Shown here: one piece after another, positions 36,391 through 44,478 of the stretch
Layout of the letters: every line of letters starts with the position of its first letter
Position numbering within the stretch: position 1 is the stretch's first letter
NCBI RefSeq assembly: GCF_004364285.1
Contig: NZ_SOBE01000003.1
Span: 186,001-250,000, forward strand
DNA length: 64,000 bases
Direction of reading: 5' to 3'
From: Frigoribacterium sp. PhB116
Lineage (GTDB): Bacteria > Actinomycetota > Actinomycetes > Actinomycetales > Microbacteriaceae
Made by a program: the position numbers and the translations under genes
The notes under the pieces: generated by a model
Databases searched by the model: none
Told to the model about the DNA's origin: nothing
Seen by the model: only the letters and a program-made list of their open reading frames with translations

Positions 36391-37650
36391 TCAGGACCGG
36401 GCTTCCTGGACGGGGAGAGACGTGCCGCGGCCCGCGAGCACACCGTCGAGCAGCTCCCGGGTGTTCTCCCACACCTCGTCGAGCCCCACCCCGTCGACGA
36501 CGCTCGCGTCGTGCTCGCAGCGCTCCGCCGTCCAGCCGACCTGGGTGATGTCGACTCCGCACACCGGACACGACGTGCTGAACGCCATCGCGACACGGTG
36601 GCTCGTGCGGCCGAGGGCACCCGCGTTGATCACGTTGCCGAACCAGAAGACCGCGCTCGTCGCCGTCCCGACGGCCTCGGCCACGTGCCGGGGCCCGCTG
36701 TCGTTCCCGACGAAGGCGTCGACCGACGCGAGCACGCCCACGAGGCCGGAGAGGTCGAGCTGCCCCGCCAGCGACGACACGAGGGAGGCGCGGCTCGGCT
36801 GGCGCTCGTGGGCCACGGTCGTGACGCGGTCGGCCAGTGCCACGTCGTCGCCCTCGCCGACGACCACGACCCGCACGCCGTGGTGCGCGAGGCGAGCGGC
36901 GAGCTCGCCGAACCGGTCGGCCGACCACCGCCTCCTCGGGTCGCTCGCCCCGGGGTGGATCGCGACGACCGGGCGCCCGTCTCCGCCGGCCGACGTGCCG
37001 GCCGGACCACCGCCGACGAGCGCCGCCCCGCGGCCCCGCTCGGCCCGGGTCGGCGAGAGCACCGGACGCCCCGACGAGGAGGCGCCGGCGAGCGCCACGA
37101 CCTCGAGGGCGCGCAGCACCTCGTGCTGGTAGTAGACGTAGGGGATCGTGCGCTCGAGCGGGATCGCGTCGGGGGTCCGCGTGCCGATCGTGTGCCGGGC
37201 GCCGAGCCGGTGCAGGAACGGGTTCGAGTTGCGTCCCCCGCCGTGCACCTGCACGGCCAGGTCGTAGCGGCGCGCACGGTGGCGAGCGACGAACTCCTCG
37301 GTGGCGACGGCGTCGACCTCGGTGCCCGACGCGTCGCCGACGCCCGGGACGACGGGGAGCACGTCGACCTCGTCGACGCCGGAGGTACGTCCGGCGAGCA
37401 GGGCCCGGTGGACGGGCGAGCCGAGCAGCGTGAGGCGGGCCGCGGGGTACGCCTCGGCGAGCGCCTCGATCGCAGGCAGGGCGAAGACGAGGTCGCCGAT
37501 GCCTCCGCCACGGAGGACGGCGATCTCGTGGACATCGTCGAAGCGCGGGTGCAGCTCCGGCAGGCCGGGGACGGGCTGGGACGACGCGGGACGGTCGGGG
37601 GCCGGGCGGGCGAGTGCCGGACGGGCGGGTGCGGTGGTGTCGGGCTGCAC
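36391..37650 (-). CDS. Glycosyltransferase family 9 (heptosyltransferase-like), copy 3
   Basis: 419 residues, GTG start after GAGAGGACCCC. A Pro/Ala leader of about 40 residues precedes IAVLRGGGIGDLVFALPAIEA (GT9 start). VVAIHPGASDPRRRWSADRF (H-P-G-A with R-x-W) and VDAFVGNDSGPRHVAEAVGT (D-S-G-P-x-H, donor site) follow. A C-terminal CPVCGVDITQVGWTAERC segment adds four cysteines, possibly a metal site. It is convergent with the epimerase gene and divergent from the aldehyde dehydrogenase, so it is transcribed separately from copy 2. Confidence 0.9.
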   Translation of the reverse strand: MQPDTTAPARPALARPAPDRPASSQPVPGLPELHPRFDDVHEIAVLRGGGIGDLVFALPAIEALAEAYPAARLTLLGSPVHRALLAGRTSGVDEVDVLPVVPGVGDASGTEVDAVATEEFVARHRARRYDLAVQVHGGGRNSNPFLHRLGARHTIGTRTPDAIPLERTIPYVYYQHEVLRALEVVALAGASSSGRPVLSPTRAERGRGAALVGGGPAGTSAGGDGRPVVAIHPGASDPRRRWSADRFGELAARLAHHGVRVVVVGEGDDVALADRVTTVAHERQPSRASLVSSLAGQLDLSGLVGVLASVDAFVGNDSGPRHVAEAVGTATSAVFWFGNVINAGALGRTSHRVAMAFSTSCPVCGVDITQVGWTAERCEHDASVVDGVGLDEVWENTRELLDGVLAGRGTSLPVQEARS

Positions 37651-37826
37651 GGGGTCCTCTCTCTCGTCGGTCCCCTGCCCTGCGCGCCTCGTGGCCAAAC
37701 GCCCTCCTCCTCGCCCTCCTCCTCTTCCTGCGCCGTCCGCCCCCGGCACCCCACCCCGACGCCGACCACGTGTGAGGCGCGCCGAGCCGGGGTAGGGCAC
37801 GAGCACCGACACGAGAGGACGCCTCC

Positions 37827-39563
37827 ATGACGACCTGGGCCCCTGGCACCCGCCCCGACGACGCCGTCGACGCGCGCCCGCACGACGACGTCGCGCCCGA
37901 CGACGCGCACGACCACCGGCCCGGCCCCGCCGTCGGCAGGTCGGCGGCCGGCGGCGTGCTGACCGTCCTCGACCCCAGCGACGGGTCGACGGTGGGCGAG
38001 ATCCGCGAGGCCGACCGCGACGAGGTCGTCGAGGCCGTGCGCCGGGCGAGGGCCGCCCAGCACGGCTGGGAGCGCACGCCCGCCGCGGACCGCGGCGCCC
38101 AGCTGCACGGCGCCGCCGCGGCCCTCCGCGAGCACGCCGCCGAGCTCGCCGCGCTCAACCAGCGCGAGACCGGCAAGCCGTTCGACGACTCCCTCGGCGG
38201 GGTGCTCGCCGGTGCCGACACCCTGCGCCAGTACGCCGAGCTCGGGCCCGTGCACCGCGGCCTCAGCCTCGTCGGGGGCCGAGAGTCCGCCGACTTCACG
38301 ATCGACCAGCCCCGGGGCGTCGTCGCGGCGATCACCCCCTGGAACGACCCCGTCGCCGTCGCCTGCGGCCTGATCGGTGCCGCGCTCGTCACGGGCAGCA
38401 CGGTCGTGCACAAGCCGAGCGAGCGCTGCCCGCACGTCGGCGAGCTGCTCGGCCGCGTGCTCGCCGAGACGCTGCCGCCCGACGTGCTCGTCACCGTCTC
38501 GGGAGGCGGCGGCGTGGGCGCCGCGCTCACCGAGCAGCCGGGCGTCGACGCCGTCGCCCACGTCGGCTCGACCGCGACGGGCCGGCGCATCGCGCGCATG
38601 GCCGCGCTGACCGGCGCCCACGTCGTGCTCGAGAACGGCGGCAACGACGCCCTCATCGTCGACGGCGACGTCGACCCCGTCTGGGCGGCGGAGCAGGCGG
38701 CGATCGGCTCGTTCGCCAACGCGGGCCAGATCTGCACCAGCGTGGAGCGCATCTTCGTGCACCGGGACGTCGCCGCCGCATTCGTCGAGGCGCTCGTCGC
38801 CGAGGCGGCCCGGCGCCACGACCGGCTCGAGATGGGCCCGCTCGTCGACGCCCGCCTCCGTGCCGAGGTGCAGCGCCAGGTCGACGAGGCCGTCGCCGAC
38901 GGGGCGACGGTCGAGATCGGCGGCACGACCCCCGAGGGCCCGGGGTCGTGGTGGCCCGCCACGGTGCTGACGGGCTGTCGGCCGCACATGACGATCATGC
39001 AGGAGGAGACCTTCGGCCCCGTCGCCCCCGTGCAGGTCGTCGACGACTTCGACGAGGCCCTGCGCCTCGCCTGCCACGACCGCCACGGGCTCGCGGCGAC
39101 CGTGCTCACGGGCTCGATCGCGCACGCGAACCGGGCTCTGGCCGACCTGCCCGTCGGCACCGTCAAGATCAACGCCGTCTTCGGCGGAGCACCGGGCGGA
39201 TCAGCCCAGCCGCGCGGCGAGAGCGGCTCCGGCTACGGCTACGGCCCCGAGCTGCTCGACGAGCTGACGCTGACGAAGGTCGTGCACTACGGGGTCCCCG
39301 TGCTCGCGGCCGACGGCGGGCACCAGGAGGTGCGGGGCACCTCCTCGGCACCGCTCGCCGCGGGCGACCAGGTCGGGGGCCAGGACTCGGCCGAGGCGCC
39401 GCACGGCGCCGCCACGACCGGCACCTCCACAGGCCGCACCCGGCACCCGCAGGAGCCCGCCGAGGGCGGCGACCCCGACGACACGGCGCACACCGGCACC
39501 GGCAGGGGTGAGGACGACGCCGAGCCCCGCGTGCACCCCTCCTCCCCCGCCGAGGGCGACTGA
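37827..39563 (+). CDS. Aldehyde dehydrogenase
   Basis: 578 residues, longer than the usual 480-500 because of a His/Asp-rich N-terminal extension (about 45 residues) and a low-complexity C-terminal tail (about 70). Catalytic Glu lies in VLENGGNDALI (GGN replaces the more common LGGK/N), the nucleophile Cys in SFANAGQICTSVERIF, and cofactor contacts in ITPWNDPVAVACG and HKPSE. It oxidises an aldehyde with NAD(P)+. It is immediately followed, two bases after its stop, by the second hldE-like gene, so it is probably part of the heptose pathway or of sugar-acid formation. Confidence 0.85.
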   Translation: MTTWAPGTRPDDAVDARPHDDVAPDDAHDHRPGPAVGRSAAGGVLTVLDPSDGSTVGEIREADRDEVVEAVRRARAAQHGWERTPAADRGAQLHGAAAALREHAAELAALNQRETGKPFDDSLGGVLAGADTLRQYAELGPVHRGLSLVGGRESADFTIDQPRGVVAAITPWNDPVAVACGLIGAALVTGSTVVHKPSERCPHVGELLGRVLAETLPPDVLVTVSGGGGVGAALTEQPGVDAVAHVGSTATGRRIARMAALTGAHVVLENGGNDALIVDGDVDPVWAAEQAAIGSFANAGQICTSVERIFVHRDVAAAFVEALVAEAARRHDRLEMGPLVDARLRAEVQRQVDEAVADGATVEIGGTTPEGPGSWWPATVLTGCRPHMTIMQEETFGPVAPVQVVDDFDEALRLACHDRHGLAATVLTGSIAHANRALADLPVGTVKINAVFGGAPGGSAQPRGESGSGYGYGPELLDELTLTKVVHYGVPVLAADGGHQEVRGTSSAPLAAGDQVGGQDSAEAPHGAATTGTSTGRTRHPQEPAEGGDPDDTAHTGTGRGEDDAEPRVHPSSPAEGD

Positions 39564-39564
39564 C

Positions 39565-41175
39565 GTGGCGGGCCCGATCGACCTCGGCCAGGTCCGGGGG
39601 CTGAGCCCCGAGGTGGTGCGCGCCCTGCGCGACGCCGCCCCGGTCGTCAGCGTCGTCGGCGACCTCGTGCTCGACGGCTGGTGGCAGGGCACGACCGAGC
39701 GCATGACGCGCGAGGCTCCCGTGCCCGTCGTCGAGGTGGCCGACCGCCGGTTCGTGCCGGGCGGCGCCGCCAACACGGCGGTCAACCTCGCCGCCCTGGG
39801 CGCGCGGGTGCGGCTCGCGGGGATCGTCGGCGACGACGAGGCCGGCCGACGGCTCACCGAGCTGCTCGCCTCGCACGGCGTCGACACCACGGGAGTGGTG
39901 CGCGTGCGCGGCCGTGCCACCGTCGCGAAGAACCGGGTGCTCGTCGACGACCAGGTGCTCATCCGGCTGGACGACGTGGAGTCGGAGCCCGCGCCGGCCG
40001 CCTCCCTCGCGCTGCTCGCCGAGGCCGCGCTGGCGCAGGCCCACGGCGCCGACGCCGAGCTCGTCTGCGACTACGCCTCCGGGTGCCTCACCGGCCTCGT
40101 GCTCGACGCCCTCGTCGCCCGGCCCGCCGCCGACCGCCCCCCGCTCGTCGTGGTCGACGCGCACGACCTCGCTCCCTGGGCGCGGCTGCGGCCCGACCTC
40201 GTCACGCCGAACGCGGGCGAGAGCGGGGCCCTCGCGGGGATCGCGATCGGCGACTCGCTGCCCACCGACGTCCGCGTCGAGCGCGTCGAGGCCGCCGCCT
40301 CCTCGTTGCTCGAGCGCTCGGGGGCGGGCGCCGTCGTCGCGACGCTCGACCACGACGGGTCGATGCTGCTCGTGCACGGCGGCGCGACGGCGGGTCAGCC
40401 CGACGTCGCCCTCGACCGCGGCGACGGCAGCCCGCAGGAGGCGCGGGTGCAGCACCGGACCTGGGCGCGCCGGGCGCGCGAGCGGCAGGCCTCCGGCGCG
40501 GGCGACTCGTTCGTCGCCGCGCTGACCGTCGGACGGGCAGCCGGCCTCCCGCTGACGACGAGCGTCGACCTGGCGCAGGCGGCGGCGGACGTCGTCGTGC
40601 GGCGCTTCGGCACCTCCGTGTGCTCGACGGACGACCTCGTCGGGCACGTCGACCGCACCGGCGACCTCATGCTGGGCCTGGACGAGCTGGCGCGCCGGCT
40701 CGACGAGGAGCGGGCGGCGGGCCGACGCGTCGTCCTCACGAACGGCTGCTTCGACGTGCTGCACCGAGGCCACACCACCTACCTGACGCAGGCGAAGCAG
40801 CTCGGGGACGTGCTCGTCGTCGCGCTCAACGACGACGACTCGACCCGGCGTCTCAAGGGCCCCGGCCGACCGATCAACGCGCTGGCCGACCGGGCCGGCG
40901 TGCTGTCCGCGCTGAGCTGCGTCGACTACGTCACGTCGTTCGCCACGGACACGCCGATCCCCCTGATCCGTCGCGTCCGACCCGACCTCTACGCGAAGGG
41001 CGGCGACTACACGCCGCAGATGCTCGAGGAGACGGCCTCGGTCGTCGAGGGAGGCGGCGAGGTGCGCATCCTCGACTACGTCGCCGACCACTCGACGACG
41101 GGCATCGTCGACCGCATCCGCCAGTCGCACGGCGCCGGCGCCGATGGCGACGGCCCGGGACGGGGACGCGCGTGA
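39565..41175 (+). CDS. hldE: Bifunctional HldE-like kinase/nucleotidyltransferase, copy 2
   Basis: 536 residues from a GTG two bases after the aldehyde dehydrogenase stop. Kinase half (about 1-350): VVSVVGDLVLDGWWQG, REAPVPVVEVADRRFVPGGA with AANTAVNLAALGA (the RfaE-type sugar-phosphate site), RLDDVE, and ASGAGDSFVAAL. Nucleotidyltransferase half (about 390-525): LTNGCFDVLHRGHTTYL (HxGH), LKGPGRPINALADRA and KGGDYTPQMLEET. This copy is closer to canonical HldE than copy 1. Having two copies suggests different substrates or a split of activities. The glycosyltransferase after it overlaps by four bases. Confidence 0.92.
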   Translation: MAGPIDLGQVRGLSPEVVRALRDAAPVVSVVGDLVLDGWWQGTTERMTREAPVPVVEVADRRFVPGGAANTAVNLAALGARVRLAGIVGDDEAGRRLTELLASHGVDTTGVVRVRGRATVAKNRVLVDDQVLIRLDDVESEPAPAASLALLAEAALAQAHGADAELVCDYASGCLTGLVLDALVARPAADRPPLVVVDAHDLAPWARLRPDLVTPNAGESGALAGIAIGDSLPTDVRVERVEAAASSLLERSGAGAVVATLDHDGSMLLVHGGATAGQPDVALDRGDGSPQEARVQHRTWARRARERQASGAGDSFVAALTVGRAAGLPLTTSVDLAQAAADVVVRRFGTSVCSTDDLVGHVDRTGDLMLGLDELARRLDEERAAGRRVVLTNGCFDVLHRGHTTYLTQAKQLGDVLVVALNDDDSTRRLKGPGRPINALADRAGVLSALSCVDYVTSFATDTPIPLIRRVRPDLYAKGGDYTPQMLEETASVVEGGGEVRILDYVADHSTTGIVDRIRQSHGAGADGDGPGRGRA

Positions 41176-42092
41176 GCGGCAGCCGGCGCTGGTCGGGGGC
41201 GTGGGCGTCGGCGTCGGGATCGGTCCTCGACGCGCAGGGGGCGCCTCCTGCGCTCGTCGACGTGCTCGTGCCCACCGCCGACCGCCCGGCAGAGCTGGCG
41301 GTCACGCTCGCCGGGCTCGCCGCCCAGGACGACCCGCCGTTCTCGGTCGTGGTCAGCGACCAGTCCGAGGGCGAGCCCGACTGGGCGCACCCGGCGGCGC
41401 AGGCCATGGTGCGGGTGCTGCGCGCGCAGGGACGCTCCGTCGAGACGCACGTCCACCTGCCGCGTCGGGGCCTCGCCGAGCACCGCCAGTCGCTGCTCGA
41501 GCGGGCGACGGCACCCGAGGTGCTGTTCCTCGACGACGACGACGTCTGGCTCGAGCCCGGCGCTCTCCACCGGATGCACGACGCCCTGGACCGGCTCGGC
41601 TGCGGCTTCGTCGGCTCGGCGGTGCAGGGCCTGTCGTACCTGGACGACGTCCGGCCGCACGAACGGGAGGCCTTCGAGCTCTGGTCCGGGGAGGTGCTGC
41701 CCGAGCGCGTCCGGCGGGACACGCCCGCGTTCTCCCGCTGGCGGCTGCACAACGCCGCGAACCTCGTCCACGAGGCGGCTCGGCTCGGCGTGCCCGAGGG
41801 CGACTGGGAGGCCTACCGGGTGGCCTGGGTCGGGGGCTGCGCGCTGTACCGCAGGGACGTCCTGCTCGAGGCCGGCGGCTTCGGGTTCTGGGACGACCTG
41901 CCGCGCGACCACGCGGGCGAGGACGTCGCCGCCCAGTGGCGCGTCATGCAGGCACGAGGAGGCGCGGGCATCGTCCCCAGCGGTGCCGTCCACCTCGAGG
42001 CGCCCACCACCGTGGAGCGCCGCGACGTCGAGGCGACAGACCTGGTCGACCTCGACACCCCGGCCGGACCCGGCCGGGCCACCCCGAGATGA
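41172..42092 (+). CDS. Glycosyltransferase family 2
   Basis: 306 residues, GTG in a GTGA overlap with hldE. The GT-A core is visible: VDVLVPTADRPAELAVTLAG, VVVSDQSEG, and the metal-binding aspartate cluster in VLFLDDDDVWLEPG. A later VAWVGGCALYRRDVLLEAGG and FWDDLPRDHAGEDVA (E/D-D acceptor motif) fit inverting GT2 enzymes. As the last enzyme gene of the aldehyde dehydrogenase-hldE unit it probably transfers the activated sugar made here, or another sugar, to the same product. Confidence 0.85.
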   Translation: MSGSRRWSGAWASASGSVLDAQGAPPALVDVLVPTADRPAELAVTLAGLAAQDDPPFSVVVSDQSEGEPDWAHPAAQAMVRVLRAQGRSVETHVHLPRRGLAEHRQSLLERATAPEVLFLDDDDVWLEPGALHRMHDALDRLGCGFVGSAVQGLSYLDDVRPHEREAFELWSGEVLPERVRRDTPAFSRWRLHNAANLVHEAARLGVPEGDWEAYRVAWVGGCALYRRDVLLEAGGFGFWDDLPRDHAGEDVAAQWRVMQARGGAGIVPSGAVHLEAPTTVERRDVEATDLVDLDTPAGPGRATPR

Positions 42093-42106
42093 AGGAGGCG
42101 ACCGTC

Positions 42107-42301
42107 ATGGCCGACACCCCGAACCCCATCCAGATGCAGAAGTACCTCAGCGGCGTGGACTACCCGGTCTCGAAGGAGGACCTGATCGCCACGGCGAGGG
42201 AGCAGGGCGCGCCCGACGACGTCGTGTCGGCGCTCGAGGCGCTCGACGGAGACTCGTTCGACGCGCCGACCGACGTCAGCAAGGGCGTCTCGGAGGAGTA
42301 G
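42107..42301 (+). CDS. DUF2795-family small protein
   Basis: 64 residues starting MADTPNPIQMQKYLSGVDYP and containing SKEDLIATAREQGAPDDVVSALEAL, the DUF2795 core (a two-helix domain that suggests a helix-turn-helix-like fold). Ribosome site GAAGGAGG. Function unknown; the family is common in actinobacteria as a single small gene. It lies 14 bases after the glycosyltransferase and may be read through from it; a hairpin ends the unit. Confidence 0.85.
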   Translation: MADTPNPIQMQKYLSGVDYPVSKEDLIATAREQGAPDDVVSALEALDGDSFDAPTDVSKGVSEE

Positions 42302-42320
42302 CTCGCCGCCGTGGGACACG

Positions 42321-42363
42321 GCACGGGACCGCCCGTCGTCGGGGACGGCGGGCGGTCCCGTGC
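42321..42363. terminator. Bidirectional terminator hairpin
   Basis: Perfect 15-base arms (GCACGGGACCGCCCG, 42321-42335, and 42349-42363) between the convergent DUF2795 and acidic-protein genes. Confidence 0.8.
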
Positions 42364-42378
42364 GTTCGTCGACGCGGG

Positions 42379-42576
42379 TCAGACCTCGTCGGGCGAGGGC
42401 GCCTGCGTCGGGACGTCGTCGCCGCCCCGGTCGCCGTCGGCGCGCTGCTCGACGTCGTCGTCGACCGAGCCGTCGGCGTCGAGGTCGTAGTCCTCGCCCT
42501 TCAGCACCTGGTCCCACTTCTGGGCGTCGTCGGGGTTCGAGTCGGGGTTCTGCGGGGTGATGGGGACGCTGCTCAT
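42379..42576 (-). CDS. Very acidic small hypothetical protein
   Basis: 65 residues, ATG after CGAGGAGGTC. Asn/Pro/Asp-rich start (SVPITPQNPDSNPDDAQKW), a short DQVLKGEDYDLD segment, then an Asp/Glu/Gly tail. Probably disordered. No known family. It sits at the 3' end of the Asp23/ECF region and has a strong ribosome site, which supports expression. Confidence 0.65.
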   Translation of the reverse strand: MSSVPITPQNPDSNPDDAQKWDQVLKGEDYDLDADGSVDDDVEQRADGDRGGDDVPTQAPSPDEV

Positions 42577-42644
42577 GGTGACCTCCTCGGTCGGTCGTGG
42601 TCCCCTCGACGGTAGGCGCGCCTCCCCGCGCTGTCCGCCCCCGG

Positions 42645-43145
42645 CTACGACGAGGTGCCGACGATGCGGACGTCGATCGTCGGGGCCGGCAGCTGCTGCG
42701 CCTCGAGGTGCCCGAGGAGGCGAGCCGCGACCGCCCGCGCGACCGCCGGCCCCGAGGCGGCGTCGTCCACGGCGAGGTCGAGCACCACCCGCGTCTCGTC
42801 GTCGGTGACGGCGAGCGTCACGAGCGGCCTCGGCCGACCCGGGGTCCCGTCGGCCGCGCCGGCCGAGGCGGGCACGCCGGCCGCGGCGGCACCGGTCACG
42901 ACCGCGCCGGCCGCACCGGTCACGCTGGCGACGGCTGCCCGGAGTCCGCCGAGCGCCTGGCGGGCGATCTCGACCGCACCAGGCCGGGCGTGCACGCGGG
43001 CGACGCCGTCCGTCTCCGCCGCCAGCGCCCCGAGCTCGAGCGCGAGGTCGTCGAGCCGGTCCTGCGGCACGGTCGCGACGCCGTCGGCACCCACGGCCGG
43101 GCCTGCGCCCGTACCAGCACGGTCGTCGATCGTCGGGTCGTCCAT
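42645..43145 (-). CDS. Asp23-cluster accessory protein
   Basis: 166 residues, ATG overlapping the stop of the Asp23 gene (ATGA). An Ala/Gly-rich middle (SVTGAAGAVVTGAAAAGVPA) separates an N-terminal helix region (DRLDDLALELGALAAETDGVARVHA) from a beta-rich C-terminus (PLVTLAVTDDETRVVLDLAV, then PTIDVRIVG) that resembles half of an Asp23/Gls24 fold. I take it as a diverged partner of the Asp23 proteins here. Cytoplasmic face of the membrane is likely. Confidence 0.65.
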   Translation of the reverse strand: MDDPTIDDRAGTGAGPAVGADGVATVPQDRLDDLALELGALAAETDGVARVHARPGAVEIARQALGGLRAAVASVTGAAGAVVTGAAAAGVPASAGAADGTPGRPRPLVTLAVTDDETRVVLDLAVDDAASGPAVARAVAARLLGHLEAQQLPAPTIDVRIVGTSS

Positions 43146-43795
43146 CACAGTCCTGCCTCTCGGGCCTCGAGGTGCACGTCGCGCACGGTGACGTCGAGGG
43201 ACTCGACGACGATCTCGGTCTGCCGAGCGAGCGCCTCGGACACGGCCTCGCGCACGAGCTCGGCGACTCGCCGCAGGTCGGCGCCGTAGACGACGCTCAC
43301 CGCCACGTCGACCCGGATCGGCGCGTCGACGACGCCCACGTCGCCGGCCAGCCCGCACGAGATGACGACGGCACCCGGCACCGCGTCGCCGGCCTCGCGG
43401 ACGAGCGAGCGCACCGCGCCCTCGGTGATGTGCAGGGTGCTGCGGACGTCGGGCGACGCGAGCGGGATGTCGCGCCCCGTGCGCGACTCGAGCCGGACGC
43501 GGTCCATGACGCTCGCGATCCACGACGGGTCGGGTGCCGGAGCCGTCGCGACGTCGCTCTCGACGAGCTCGGACGACAGCGCCCGCAGCCGCTCGAGCGC
43601 GAGGAGCTGCGCCAGGCACTCGGGGTCGTCCTCGATGAGCGGGTCGTACGGCTCACGGCCGGCGTCGAGGTAGTCGGCGAGCCGCTCGGTCGGGACCGAG
43701 TCGCCCCCCGAGCCCGAGCCGCCGCCCGTCAGCGGGCCCTCGGCGGGGCCGTCGCTCGGCTGCGCGGAGGGCGAGAAGGGCGTCGGGTCGCTCAT
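43145..43795 (-). CDS. Asp23/Gls24-family envelope stress protein
   Basis: 216 residues. The Asp23 region (about 110-210) has LHITEGAVRSLVREAGDAV, PIRVDVAVSVVYGADLRRVAELVREAVSEAL and VVESLDVTVRDVHLE, a clear family match. A Pro/Ser/Gly leader and a charged region (YDPLIEDDPECLAQLLALER) precede it. The start codon overlaps the ECF sigma factor's stop, so sigma factor, Asp23 and accessory gene are one operon. Asp23 proteins sit at the membrane and respond to alkaline or wall stress. Confidence 0.85.
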   Translation of the reverse strand: MSDPTPFSPSAQPSDGPAEGPLTGGGSGSGGDSVPTERLADYLDAGREPYDPLIEDDPECLAQLLALERLRALSSELVESDVATAPAPDPSWIASVMDRVRLESRTGRDIPLASPDVRSTLHITEGAVRSLVREAGDAVPGAVVISCGLAGDVGVVDAPIRVDVAVSVVYGADLRRVAELVREAVSEALARQTEIVVESLDVTVRDVHLEAREAGL

Positions 43796-44349
43796 CGCCA
43801 GGCCTCCATCTCTCGGGTCAGTGACTCTCGGGCACGGGCGAGCTGGCCCCTCACGGCGGTCACGGACGAGCCGGTCCGCTCCGCGATGTCAGCGTACGAC
43901 TCGCCGCCGACCTCGCGCATGGTCCACACGCGGCGCTGGGCGGCGGGCAGCCGGCCGAGCGCCTGGCGCAGCGCGACCATCGCGTCGGACGACTGCGCCC
44001 GCCGTTCGGGGTCGTCGTGGGCGCCGTCGGTCGAGGGCACCTCCAGCTCGTCGACGTCGGCGGCGGGACGGCGACGACGGATCAGGTCGAACGCCTTGCG
44101 CGACACGATCGTCATCATCCAGCCGCGGACGGCGTCGGGGGCCTGCAGGCCCGGGAGCTCACGCCAGATGGTGATCGACGCCTCCTGCACCGCGTCGGAG
44201 GCGTCGGCCCGGGACGAGGTCAGCCGCGTCGCGTAGGCGGTCATCAGCCCGAGGTGGCGCCGCAGCAGCACCTCGAAGGCCCGTTCGTCGCCCTCCGCGG
44301 CACGGGACGCGAGCGTGCCGTCGGCAGCCTCGGTGAGGTCGATCGACAC
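43792..44349 (-). CDS. ECF-type RNA polymerase sigma factor
   Basis: 185 residues. Region 2: DERAFEVLLRRHLGLMTAYATR, SDAVQEASITIW and RGWMMTIVSRKAFDLIRRRR. Region 4: LGRLPAAQRRVWTMREVGGES and the helix-turn-helix YADIAERTGSSVTAVRGQLARARE. No anti-sigma domain gene is seen; instead it is coupled to Asp23 genes. It probably directs its own operon and the divergent Asp23 gene at 44479, whose upstream region carries a GGAAC motif. Confidence 0.92.
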   Translation of the reverse strand: MSIDLTEAADGTLASRAAEGDERAFEVLLRRHLGLMTAYATRLTSSRADASDAVQEASITIWRELPGLQAPDAVRGWMMTIVSRKAFDLIRRRRPAADVDELEVPSTDGAHDDPERRAQSSDAMVALRQALGRLPAAQRRVWTMREVGGESYADIAERTGSSVTAVRGQLARARESLTREMEAWR

Positions 44350-44390
44350 GGTGCCTCCTCTGTGCGGCGAGCCCCGGCAGGGCGTTCGAT

Positions 44391-44415
44391 GGAACGACTG
44401 GGACGGATTCCGTGA
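44391..44415 (+). promoter_or_regulatory. Possible ECF promoter before the Asp23 gene
   Basis: GGAAC (44391-44395), 15 bases, CGTGA (44411-44415). GGAAC is the common -35 core of ECF promoters. It lies between the ECF sigma gene and the divergent Asp23 gene. Confidence 0.35.
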
Positions 44416-44478
44416 CGATCAGGTCGCGGCGTGCGTCTCGTCCATGACTACACCAGCCTCTCGCAGAACGGAGCCACC

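Noticed and set aside
36374-39172. A 932-codon minus-strand frame opposite the aldehyde dehydrogenase and including the GT9 strand
   Set aside because: Only the part at 36391-37650, in a different frame, has GT9 motifs; the rest is antisense low-complexity sequence.
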